A stretch of DNA of 43,965 nt from an uncultured SAR86 cluster bacterium (GTDB lineage Bacteria; Pseudomonadota; Gammaproteobacteria; Magnimaribacterales; Magnimaribacteraceae), in assembly GCA_902605935.1 (NCBI GenBank), contig CACLEI010000009.1:1-43965 (forward strand), given 5' to 3'. Under the pieces are notes generated by a model that worked only from the letters and a program-made list of their open reading frames with translations, made no database searches and was not told the DNA's origin. The translations under genes and the position numbers were made by a program. Positions 16,279-24,274 of this stretch are shown here, in pieces (the stretch's first letter is position 1; each line of letters starts with the position of its first letter).

Positions 16279-16284
16279 ATTGTA
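16279..16284 (-). promoter_or_regulatory. Predicted -10 element of the tRNA-Ser promoter
   Basis: TACAAT on the minus strand (16284-16279) is followed by a G/C-rich discriminator, GCGCTCCGG, typical of stable-RNA promoters under stringent control. Transcription would start near 16272, about 20 bases before the tRNA. The -35 region is poor. Confidence 0.4.
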
Positions 16285-16331
16285 GCAAAAAAGAATAATG
16301 CGAAGGAAAAGATCAATAATCTTTTTTTTGG

Positions 16332-16337
16332 TACAAT
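16332..16337 (+). promoter_or_regulatory. Predicted -10 element of the nadACB promoter
   Basis: TACAAT is followed by CGCGCACC, and the nadA ATG is at 16349. A start 7 bases downstream of the -10 leaves a leader of only about 5 bases, with no ribosome site, so the transcript may be almost leaderless. No good -35 hexamer is visible in the preceding T-rich stretch. Confidence 0.35.
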
Positions 16338-16348
16338 CGCGCACCTAA

Positions 16349-17383
16349 ATGGAAGCTTCGTCAAGATTTCTAAATACCGAACTAATCGATCGTCACAAGG
16401 CTGGATTGAATGGACAGCTTGTGGAAAAAGATAAAGATAATCTCTTTAAATCCATTACTGAAAATCTTGTCATGAATAATGCAACTCTTGTTTCCCATTA
16501 TTACGTTGACCCTCTTATCCAGCAAATAACGGAAGAAACAAATGGGTTTATAGGTGATTCCCTTGAAATGGCTAAATTTGGCAGTAACTGCCAAACAGAA
16601 AACCTTATAGTTTGTGGAGTTAAGTTCATGGCAGAGACTGCAAAGATTCTAAGCCCGCAGAAACATATTTATGTGCCAACTTATGAATCAACTTGCTCAT
16701 TGGACTTGGGATGTCCCGCGGCTGACTTAAAGATAATGAAAGATAAATATCCCGAAAGAATACTTGTAGTTTATGCCAACACATCAGCTGAAGTTAAAGC
16801 AATGGCTGATTGGGTAGTTACTTCAAGTATTGCAAAAGAAATTATTGAGGAAATCCATCTCAATGATCAAAAGATTCTATGGGCTCCGGATAAATACTTA
16901 GGCAGTTATCTTCAAAAGGAAACAGGTGCTGACATGCTTTTATGGGATAGTGCCTGTGTTGTCCACGAAGAGTTTAAGGCATCAGGGCTAAGAGATTTGA
17001 AAAGACTTCATCCTGATGCGGGCATATTGGTTCATCCCGAATCTCCTTCAGAAGTTATATCTATGGCAGATGCGGTTGGTTCGACTTCTCACCTTATTAA
17101 AGCTTCTCGGGATTTAGATTTTAATAAATTTATTGTAGCAACTGATAAATCAATTTTTTATAAGATGGCACAACTCTCACCTGAGAAAGAATTCTTTGAA
17201 GCGCCTACAGGAGGATCTAGCTCTTCCTGTAAAAGTTGCGCACATTGTCCATGGATGGGTTTAAATTCTTTAACTAACCTAGATGAGTGCGTTAGGACGC
17301 TTGCCAATGAAATTAATTTAAATTCAGACCTAATTCAACAGGCAAAAATTCCTTTAGATAAAATGATTAGCTTTAATGTCTAA
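16349..17383 (+). CDS. nadA: Quinolinate synthase NadA
   Basis: Makes quinolinate from iminoaspartate and dihydroxyacetone phosphate in de novo NAD synthesis, using a [4Fe-4S] cluster. At 344 residues it matches the usual size. The three cluster cysteines line up with those of E. coli: Cys116 in STCSLDLGCP, Cys203 in DSACVVHEEF and Cys300 in the CKSCAHCPWM motif. NATLVSHYYVDP near residues 44-54 and FIGDSLEMA at 67-75 are substrate-side motifs of the family. It is first in nadA-nadC-nadB. Its stop overlaps the nadC start by 8 bases, so iminoaspartate supply and use are made from one mRNA. No Shine-Dalgarno is visible. Confidence 0.97.
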   Translation: MEASSRFLNTELIDRHKAGLNGQLVEKDKDNLFKSITENLVMNNATLVSHYYVDPLIQQITEETNGFIGDSLEMAKFGSNCQTENLIVCGVKFMAETAKILSPQKHIYVPTYESTCSLDLGCPAADLKIMKDKYPERILVVYANTSAEVKAMADWVVTSSIAKEIIEEIHLNDQKILWAPDKYLGSYLQKETGADMLLWDSACVVHEEFKASGLRDLKRLHPDAGILVHPESPSEVISMADAVGSTSHLIKASRDLDFNKFIVATDKSIFYKMAQLSPEKEFFEAPTGGSSSSCKSCAHCPWMGLNSLTNLDECVRTLANEINLNSDLIQQAKIPLDKMISFNV

Positions 17384-18224
17384 AAGGCACGAACCAAACA
17401 CAATCAAGATAGAAGAATCTGTGAAGCTTGCCTTAGAAGAAGACATTGGTATTGGAGATATTACAGGAGAATTAATAGACCCCTTACAAACCCAATGTGC
17501 GGTTCTTATATGTAGAGAGGAGTCTATATTATGTGGTTCTAAGTGGTTTGAAGCTTCTTTTAAAATCATAGATCCTAATGCAAATATTTTCTGGAATAAA
17601 GAGGAAGGAGCACTAATAGAAACTAATACTGAAGTTGCAACTATAGAAGGAAATTCAAAATGTATGGTAGCTTCAGAGAGAACTGGTCTCAATTTTCTGC
17701 AGATGATGTCGGGTATAGCTTATAAAACCTATTGTTACCAAAAGGAACTAAAAGGCTCAAATACAAAATTATTAGATACAAGAAAAACATTACCTGGCTT
17801 GAGGTACGAGCAAAAATATTCTGTTGTCATTGGTGGAGGACAAAATCATAGGATGGGGTTATACGATGCGGCACTGGTGAAAGAAAATCATATCGCTTCT
17901 TCTGGTTCGATAAAAAAAGCAGTGGAGACTCTTAGGAATAATGAGGTAAAAATTATAGAGGTTGAGGTGGAAAACCTTAATGAGCTTCAAGAGGCAATTG
18001 ATTCAGGGGCTGATATCGCGATGTTGGATAATTTTAAACAAACAGATTTAGTGGCTGCTGCCGAAATCGCAGTCAATAAAATAAAATTAGAAGTTTCTGG
18101 AAATATTAATTCTGATCATTTGTCTTTTATCAAGGAACTTGATATCGATTATATTTCTTCAGGAGACCTGACTAAAAATATATCTGCTACAGATTATTCT
18201 CTAATATTTAAGCCAATTGATTAA
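17376..18224 (+). CDS. nadC: Nicotinate-nucleotide pyrophosphorylase (carboxylating) NadC
   Basis: Converts quinolinate and phosphoribosyl pyrophosphate to nicotinate mononucleotide, CO2 and pyrophosphate, the step after NadA. The protein is 282 residues. Landmarks are LEEDIGIGDIT near the N-terminus, SERTGLNFLQMMSGIA at 100-115, the quinolinate/PRPP-binding DTRKT at 134-138, GGGQNHRMGLYDA around 153-165, and the EVEVE strand at about 205. It overlaps nadA by 8 bases and nadB by 8 bases, which suggests translational coupling through the whole pathway. Cytoplasmic. Confidence 0.97.
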   Translation: MSKRHEPNTIKIEESVKLALEEDIGIGDITGELIDPLQTQCAVLICREESILCGSKWFEASFKIIDPNANIFWNKEEGALIETNTEVATIEGNSKCMVASERTGLNFLQMMSGIAYKTYCYQKELKGSNTKLLDTRKTLPGLRYEQKYSVVIGGGQNHRMGLYDAALVKENHIASSGSIKKAVETLRNNEVKIIEVEVENLNELQEAIDSGADIAMLDNFKQTDLVAAAEIAVNKIKLEVSGNINSDHLSFIKELDIDYISSGDLTKNISATDYSLIFKPID

Positions 18225-19782
18225 AACGGACGTTCTTATTATAGGGAGTGGAGCTGCAGGAATGACAGCTGCTATTGAGTTATCTAATCAATTTAATGTC
18301 ACGCTCATAACAAAAAATTCTCTTGTCGATAGTTCTACATGGTATGCCCAAGGGGGTATTGCTGCTGTCATTGATTCGAATGACTCCATCGAAGAACATT
18401 TAAGAGACACTCTTGTAGCTGGCGATGGCTTGTGCGATGAAAATGCAGTTAGAGAATGTGTGAGTGATGGAAAAAAAGCAATTGAGTGGCTGAGCGGTCT
18501 TGGAACAAATTTTACAACTGATAAATCAAGTGAGAATCTTCATCTTACACAGGAAGGTGGTCACTCTAAAAGAAGAGTTGTGCATGCAGAAGATGCTACT
18601 GGAAGAGAGGTGTCCAGCTCTCTTTCAGAGATGGTAAAGAGAATAAAAACCATTGAAGTCTTAGAAAATCATATTTGTGTGGATCTTATAACCAGAAACG
18701 AAAAGTGCATAGGTGCATATGTTTTGGACATAGATTCAAATTACGTAAAGGCTTTTGGGTCAGGTGCTGTTATTCTTGCTACTGGTGGTGCGAGTAAGGT
18801 CTATTTATATACCAGTAATCCTGATGGTTCATCGGGAGATGGTATTGGTCTGGCCTGGAGGGCGGGGTGTAAAGTTGAGAACCTAGAATTCAATCAATTT
18901 CATCCAACATGTCTTTTTCATCCGGAAGCAAAATCCTTCCTAATTAGTGAAGCTTTGAGGGGTGAAGGGGCCTTTTTGGTGAACCAAAACAAAGAGAAAT
19001 TCATGGAAAAGTATGATGCAAGGTTAGAACTTGCTCCGAGAGATGTAGTCGCTAGGTCTATTGATAAAGAGATGAAGATTTCTGGTGCTAATAATGTCTT
19101 TTTAGATATTAGTCATAAGAATTCAGATGAAATAAAAGAACGTTTTCCTAACATATATTCTGAATGCCTTAAATTTGGATTTGATCTAACTGAAGAACCA
19201 ATACCTGTGGTGCCGGCAGCACACTACACCTGTGGAGGTGTCAAAGTCGACTTAAATAGCAAAACTAATATCGACAATTTATATGCAATTGGAGAAGTTT
19301 CTAGTACTGGATTACATGGTGCAAATAGAATGGCAAGTAACTCTTTGTTAGAGTGCGTTGTATTTGCTAAGAAAGCTTCAGATCATATCTACAAAAATTT
19401 TAAGAATCATGACGAAGTAATTCAAGAGTGGGATATATCAAAGGTCACAGAGACACAAGAAGGAGTCATCATTCGTCATAATTGGGATGATATAAGAAGA
19501 CTAATGTGGGATTATGTCGGTATTGTACGATCCAACAATCTGTTAAAAAGAGCAGAGGTAGCAATGAAGATTATTGATGAAGAAGTGAATTACTTTTATG
19601 GAAAATACCTAATTAGCTCAGATTTGATTGAATTACGAAATCTGGCTCTTGTGGCTAATTTAATTATTAAAAGTGCACAAAAAAGAAAAGAAAGTAGAGG
19701 ATTGCACTACTCTCTAGATTATCCAAATCTTTTGAATACGGCCACACCAACTATACTAGACCCTTCAAAGATAATAATTTAA
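18217..19782 (+). CDS. nadB: L-aspartate oxidase NadB
   Basis: FAD enzyme that oxidises L-aspartate to iminoaspartate, the substrate of NadA. It has 521 residues. The start is TTG 18217, which overlaps nadC by 8 bases and puts the FAD-binding GSGAAG at residues 10-15, as expected. Other motifs are WYAQGGIAAV, EGGHSKRRVVHAEDATG, FNQFHPTC and GLHGANRMASNSLLECVVF near the active site. The C-terminal three-helix region of the succinate-dehydrogenase/fumarate-reductase family is complete. The stop directly abuts the stop of the opposing crotonase gene, with no terminator between. Confidence 0.96.
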   Translation: MIKTDVLIIGSGAAGMTAAIELSNQFNVTLITKNSLVDSSTWYAQGGIAAVIDSNDSIEEHLRDTLVAGDGLCDENAVRECVSDGKKAIEWLSGLGTNFTTDKSSENLHLTQEGGHSKRRVVHAEDATGREVSSSLSEMVKRIKTIEVLENHICVDLITRNEKCIGAYVLDIDSNYVKAFGSGAVILATGGASKVYLYTSNPDGSSGDGIGLAWRAGCKVENLEFNQFHPTCLFHPEAKSFLISEALRGEGAFLVNQNKEKFMEKYDARLELAPRDVVARSIDKEMKISGANNVFLDISHKNSDEIKERFPNIYSECLKFGFDLTEEPIPVVPAAHYTCGGVKVDLNSKTNIDNLYAIGEVSSTGLHGANRMASNSLLECVVFAKKASDHIYKNFKNHDEVIQEWDISKVTETQEGVIIRHNWDDIRRLMWDYVGIVRSNNLLKRAEVAMKIIDEEVNYFYGKYLISSDLIELRNLALVANLIIKSAQKRKESRGLHYSLDYPNLLNTATPTILDPSKIII

Positions 19783-20556
19783 TTACTTTCGATTAAAGTT
19801 AGGAATTTCTCTAGAGAGGGACGCTGCAATTCCTGCTTTAAAATCTTCAGTCTTTTGCAACCTTACCTGCTCGCTTAGTTCCCAATCTACTATCTCCTCT
19901 ACTTGCTCGGCTAAATTACCACGTAAGGTTGATCTAATTGATTCAACTGCCATTGGTGCAGAACTTGTAATTTCCTCAGCAAATTCTTTTGCTATTTGTA
20001 TCAAATTTTCTAAAGAAGCTAGCTTATCAGCTAACCCAATATCAAATGCTTCTTCACCCCCTACTCTCCTAGCAGTAAAAAGCATATCCATTGCTTTTTG
20101 AGTACCGATAACTCTTGGTAAAGTCACAGAGCTTCCAAATCCAGGATGAAATCCAAGTTTTGCAAAATTTGCTGCAAATCTTGCCTCTGGGCAAGCTACT
20201 CTGAAATCCGCAGATAAAGCTAATCCTAAACCTCCTCCAATTGCAGCGCCTTGGATTGCAGCTATTACAGGTTTCTTGGTTTTAAATAATCTGACTGCTT
20301 GTGCATAAAGCTTTTTATAGGGAACCGACTTATCCAACATATCTTCATCTTGGCCAAAATTAGCTCCAGCACAGAAATTTTTCCCTTCAGACTTTAAAAT
20401 TATTACCCTGCAATCAGAAACCTGATCAAGCTCTTCATAAGCATCTGCAATCTGTTCTATCAAAAGGAAATCAAAAAAATTATTTGGAGGTCTTTGGATA
20501 GTTACGTAGGCTATGTTTTCACTTACTTCAACTGTTATATCCTTAAAGTCTTTCAT
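19783..20556 (-). CDS. Crotonase-fold (enoyl-CoA hydratase/isomerase family) protein lacking both usual catalytic Glu
   Basis: Crotonase superfamily, 257 residues. The oxyanion-hole segments are seen: KNFCAGANF near 61-70 and IQGAAIGGGLGLALSADFRV near 100-120. Aligned by eye to rat enoyl-CoA hydratase, Glu144 (in GGGCELA) is Gly here (GGGLGLA), and Glu164 (in QPEILLG) is Phe (ANFAKLG). A standard water addition is therefore unlikely. Isomerase, hydrolase, decarboxylase or other crotonase chemistry on a CoA thioester remains possible. It is last in an operon behind a MATE exporter and an alkylsulfatase-like lipoprotein (2 bases after the latter). Cytoplasmic. Confidence 0.85.
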   Translation of the reverse strand: MKDFKDITVEVSENIAYVTIQRPPNNFFDFLLIEQIADAYEELDQVSDCRVIILKSEGKNFCAGANFGQDEDMLDKSVPYKKLYAQAVRLFKTKKPVIAAIQGAAIGGGLGLALSADFRVACPEARFAANFAKLGFHPGFGSSVTLPRVIGTQKAMDMLFTARRVGGEEAFDIGLADKLASLENLIQIAKEFAEEITSSAPMAVESIRSTLRGNLAEQVEEIVDWELSEQVRLQKTEDFKAGIAASLSREIPNFNRK

Positions 20557-20558
20557 AT

Positions 20559-22274
20559 TTAGTTCCTCAAACTGCTAAAGAAAGATAGCAAATCTGCTCT
20601 ACTACCCTCTACTTTTAAACTACCATTAACCAATGAGATAGGTAAACTTTTCACACCAGACAGTATAGCCTTTAAATCATTTTCACTAGATTTTATTTGG
20701 ACGGATGAACCTGTAATCATATAAGGTTGAACTTCTAATACTCCTCTTCTTAAAAACAATGAGAAGGATTTAGGAGAATCCGTAAATGTAAATAACAACT
20801 GAATATTTTTATTCAAAGATTTTTCTGGTATTACATTAACTTTTAAAGTTTCCATCATTGATTCGATGGGATACTTTTGGATAACCTCTAAACTTGGTAA
20901 TAAAATATCATTCTCTTGATAATTTTCGTCTAACTGAGCTGCACTGCTGAGATAATAATATCTAGAATTGGGGTTACTTTCTTGACCGCCTAAACCTTCC
21001 AAAGCGGATTGACGGAGAAGTTTAGTTTTTTGATCATCTGGTCTAGATCTTAGTAAGTAATCAGTGAGTTGGAGAGACCATTGAAAATCGTCTGTTAAAA
21101 AGGCATCTTCGGCAACTTTAAAAAGGCTATCCCAATCACCGGATAATTGAATCATTTTTTCAGCTTCATCTTTTAAAGGCAAAGGTTTCAATGTGGATGG
21201 ATTACCATCAAACCAACCAAGGTATCCTGAAAATACGTTTCTAGCAGACCATGCAGGTGTGCCATAAAACTCTTTGAGATAAGGAGAATCTCCCAGATGT
21301 TTTGGCAGGACTAATTGTTCGGCAATCTCATTGGGATCTAAACCTAAATTCATTAGTCTCACTGTTTGATCATGAACAAATTGAATAGCATCTCGATAAG
21401 TAGTTAGGAGTGTTTTTATTTTTTCTTTACCTACTATCGGTCTTGTGTGACTGGGTACTAAATATTCAGGCTCAAGGTACCTCATCATATCTATGCTATT
21501 AACCCATCCTACAAGATCTCTATAAGGAGTGCCCCTGATGGTGTAAAGATTAGGAAAAGTTTTATAAAAGTTATCGCCAGGAAACAGTGCTTTCTTTTCT
21601 GGTAACCAGACAAATAGCTGATCATTTGTTTCTCCGGGTGCATGAAATAGTTGTATTTTATGGCCAGCAGCTTCGAATTCAATTTGGTCTGTAAATGTTT
21701 TTGTTGGATAAAGAAGACCAGGTTTTCTCCCATCTCTTCCTATCTCTAAAAAAGGTCCTATACCATTATTTTCAACTTGCTCTTTTGGTAGTGCATTACC
21801 AAACATTCTGTTACTTCTAGATGAAATGATAGGCCTCAAAATACCTATAACTCTAGAAAGATAAATTTCAGTTGTAGAGTGCGCGTATATGTCTGGACTA
21901 GAACCTTCGGCAAATACTGTAGCACCATAAGTATGGTCTGCGTGGTTGTGTGTATAAATTATAGATTCAACTGGGTTAGGGTTTATCGCATCAAATAAAG
22001 CTTTTACTTCCCTAGCAGTTTCCTCAGTCCCTGTTGTATCAATAACTATGTTCGTTTTCTCTCCTTCAATAAGAATTGAGTTAGCTAAGGCATAACCAAC
22101 AGCAACATGCACGCCATCGGTGACAGTTATTAACTCTTTTCGAAATTCTTTGCTGTGTGCAATTAAATCCTCTGGTGTTTGAGGCTCGGTAGATTCTACA
22201 ATCGTTGTTTCTGAACAACTCAAAAATAACTGAAGAATAACCAGGAGTTTAATCAGCCGAACAATTAAAATCAT
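20559..22274 (-). CDS. Alkylsulfatase-like metallo-beta-lactamase-fold protein (SdsA/BDS1 type), exported
   Basis: MBL-fold hydrolase of 571 residues. The zinc motif THNHADH falls near residues 107-113, with a later His in FHAPGETND and another in VPSHTRP, as in type III alkylsulfatases (SdsA1). After the catalytic domain comes a helical dimerisation region (about 290-430), then a C-terminal SCP2-like lipid-binding domain (about 455-571). The N-terminus is hydrophobic (RLIKLLVILQLFLSC), with a weak lipobox around Cys20, so it is probably a periplasmic lipoprotein. It would release sulfate from long-chain alkyl sulfates or related amphiphiles, giving an alcohol for oxidation. Only 1 base separates it from the MATE gene. 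Confidence 0.85.
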   Translation of the reverse strand: MILIVRLIKLLVILQLFLSCSETTIVESTEPQTPEDLIAHSKEFRKELITVTDGVHVAVGYALANSILIEGEKTNIVIDTTGTEETAREVKALFDAINPNPVESIIYTHNHADHTYGATVFAEGSSPDIYAHSTTEIYLSRVIGILRPIISSRSNRMFGNALPKEQVENNGIGPFLEIGRDGRKPGLLYPTKTFTDQIEFEAAGHKIQLFHAPGETNDQLFVWLPEKKALFPGDNFYKTFPNLYTIRGTPYRDLVGWVNSIDMMRYLEPEYLVPSHTRPIVGKEKIKTLLTTYRDAIQFVHDQTVRLMNLGLDPNEIAEQLVLPKHLGDSPYLKEFYGTPAWSARNVFSGYLGWFDGNPSTLKPLPLKDEAEKMIQLSGDWDSLFKVAEDAFLTDDFQWSLQLTDYLLRSRPDDQKTKLLRQSALEGLGGQESNPNSRYYYLSSAAQLDENYQENDILLPSLEVIQKYPIESMMETLKVNVIPEKSLNKNIQLLFTFTDSPKSFSLFLRRGVLEVQPYMITGSSVQIKSSENDLKAILSGVKSLPISLVNGSLKVEGSRADLLSFFSSLRN

Positions 22275-22275
22275 A

Positions 22276-23655
22276 TCAGTTTTCCATCTTTAAAACTTTC
22301 ATCCATCTTCTAGATTTGTATCTATATGCTAGCAGCATTCCTTTTAAAAAATAATCAGCAATGAGAGTTGCATAAATCCATTCAATTGGAAGACCTAGGT
22401 TATAGAAAAGATATGCAAGAGGAACTCTAACTAAAACAAGGCCTATTAAAGTTATTATTAAAGGAGATTTAGTATCTCCTGCTCCTCTAACGGCACCACC
22501 TATTGAAAACTCTATCGCCATAAAGGGTTGCATGATTCCTAGCATCCACACGAATACAACGGTTTTATTGATTACATCAATATCGTTAATAAAGAAGCCT
22601 GCAAGTTCTCTAGAAAATATTGCTAATAGAATACCTAGTGACCCCATTGAAAGCATGGTTAATCGAGCCGCTTTAAAACCGGAATCATAAGCTTTGTCAG
22701 GATCAGAAGCACCTAGGTGTTGTCCAGTTAAAGTAGCTCCTGCTATGGCAAAGCCATTACCTACAGTGAAAGAAAGCATTAGGACATTTACACCTATGTT
22801 GTATGCAGCAACTGCATCAGTACCATAAAGAGCAACTATCCAGAAAAAAGAAAGCATACCAAATTGAAAAATAAAAGATTCCAATCCTGCAGGGTAACTT
22901 ATGGTTATAAGTTGTTTTAAACGATCATACGTCATCGATCCTGCCTTACCCACTGAAACTGCAAGTTTCTTTCCAAACCACAATCCTAAGACAAGAACTG
23001 AGTTGAAAGTGAATGCAAGGCCACCTGCTAGGGCTGCTCCTACAACACCCATTTCAGGCATTCCGTAACGACCCTCAACTAAACCTATTAAAAGTATGAT
23101 GTTTACGACATTCGTTGCAAGCCCAATGTATAGCGGTGTTTTTGCATCTCCTGCAGCACGTTGAGCCGTTCCAAGAACCATTGAAATCGCAAACACTGGA
23201 GTAAATCCAACTAATATCTGTGTGTACGTTATTGATAGTTTTCTTGATTCTTCATCAAGCCCGAATAAACCAATCATAAAATCAGCACCAATCCATAAAA
23301 GTATGACTGTGAAAAAAGAAATTAAAAGGCAAATGCCCAGCGAAGCTCTTGTGACTTGAGCTGCTTCATGTGAATCTCCAGCTCCTATAGCCCTTGCGAC
23401 TAAGGCTGTTGTGCCAGCCATAATAGCCATTAAGAGAGCTTGAAAGACCCAAAATATTCTCTGTCCAGTTCCCACTGCTGCAACGGCCTCGGCACCTAAT
23501 GAACCAACAGCTTTTATCGAAACAAGTCCTACTGAAGCGAATAGCAGATTACTTAGAATTGATGGCCAAGCTAGGCCCCATACACTGAGGGACTCTGGAT
23601 GAGTAATTTCAGCAGATTCTTCTAGGATCTGATCCTTATCAATTTCCTTGGACAT
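22276..23655 (-). CDS. MATE family multidrug/metabolite exporter
   Basis: Inner-membrane transporter of 459 residues with about 12 transmembrane helices in two homologous halves, the standard size. Family features include AWPSILSNLLF in helix 1, AVGTGQRIFWVFQA near helix 2, and the paired motif GNGFAIAGATLTGQHLGA, with G-A-x(3)-G-D loops (AAGDAKTPL and GAGDTKSPL) at equivalent places in each half. It should export organic compounds in exchange for Na+ or H+. It is first in an operon with an alkylsulfatase-like lipoprotein and a crotonase. A link to efflux of detergent-like sulfates is inference. It is divergent from tdk across 40 bases. Confidence 0.93.
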   Translation of the reverse strand: MSKEIDKDQILEESAEITHPESLSVWGLAWPSILSNLLFASVGLVSIKAVGSLGAEAVAAVGTGQRIFWVFQALLMAIMAGTTALVARAIGAGDSHEAAQVTRASLGICLLISFFTVILLWIGADFMIGLFGLDEESRKLSITYTQILVGFTPVFAISMVLGTAQRAAGDAKTPLYIGLATNVVNIILLIGLVEGRYGMPEMGVVGAALAGGLAFTFNSVLVLGLWFGKKLAVSVGKAGSMTYDRLKQLITISYPAGLESFIFQFGMLSFFWIVALYGTDAVAAYNIGVNVLMLSFTVGNGFAIAGATLTGQHLGASDPDKAYDSGFKAARLTMLSMGSLGILLAIFSRELAGFFINDIDVINKTVVFVWMLGIMQPFMAIEFSIGGAVRGAGDTKSPLIITLIGLVLVRVPLAYLFYNLGLPIEWIYATLIADYFLKGMLLAYRYKSRRWMKVLKMEN

Positions 23656-23695
23656 AAAAAAGGCTGCTATAGTATCACAATCAAAATAATCAAAA

Positions 23696-24274
23696 ATGGC
23701 AAAGCTTTACTTTAATTATTCTTCTATGAATGCCGGTAAATCGACTATGCTTTTACAGGCCAATCACAATTACATTGAAAGAGGCATGAATCCAAGGATA
23801 TATACTTCTGACTTAGATAATAGATTTGGAAAAGAAGAAATAGTTTCTCGGATAGGGCTTAAAGCAAAATCAAATATATTTTCAAGTAAAACAGATATAT
23901 ACAAGGATGTCTTAAATAGTTGCAAAAACTCTATAGTAGACTGTGTATTAATTGATGAAGCTCAGTTTCTAACTCAGAATCAAGTAATCCAACTTGGTAA
24001 GATTGTCGATGAATTAGATACACCGGTATTAGCTTTTGGTATTAGAACAGATTTTCAAGGTAATCTATTTGAAGGTAGTAAATATCTTCTAGCCTGGGCA
24101 GATAATTTGAAAGAAATAAAGACCGTTTGTCATTGTGGAAGAAAAGCGACTATGGTCCTAAGATTAAATGCCAGAGGTGAAGTAGTATCCGACGGAACTC
24201 AGATAGAGATAGGTGGTGAAGAAAAATATGTATCAGTTTGCCGGAAGCATTTTATTGAAAAGAATATTGGCTAA
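23696..24274 (+). CDS. tdk: Thymidine kinase
   Basis: Phosphorylates thymidine with ATP in nucleoside salvage. The protein is 192 residues, a typical type II (TK1-like) enzyme. The P-loop is SSMNAGKST at residues 9-17, the Walker B is LIDEAQFL near 87-94, and AFGIRTDFQG follows. The structural zinc site is formed by Cys residues in TVCHCGRKA and the late VCRKH. The lasso-like ATMVLRL stretch and YVSVC end the protein as in E. coli Tdk. It converges on a CNT nucleoside transporter with a 4-base 3' overlap, a sensible salvage pair although on opposite strands. Confidence 0.96.
   Translation: MAKLYFNYSSMNAGKSTMLLQANHNYIERGMNPRIYTSDLDNRFGKEEIVSRIGLKAKSNIFSSKTDIYKDVLNSCKNSIVDCVLIDEAQFLTQNQVIQLGKIVDELDTPVLAFGIRTDFQGNLFEGSKYLLAWADNLKEIKTVCHCGRKATMVLRLNARGEVVSDGTQIEIGGEEKYVSVCRKHFIEKNIG

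Noticed and set aside
16307-16328. AAAAGAT/ATCTTTT hairpin with T-run before nadA as a terminator
   Set aside because: No plus-strand transcript would reach it, because the upstream genes run the other way. The stem is A/T-rich and weak. It is more likely part of the nadA promoter region.
21509-21733. 74-codon frame on the same strand inside the alkylsulfatase-like gene
   Set aside because: Lies wholly within a well-supported gene in another phase, with no family resemblance and no ribosome site.
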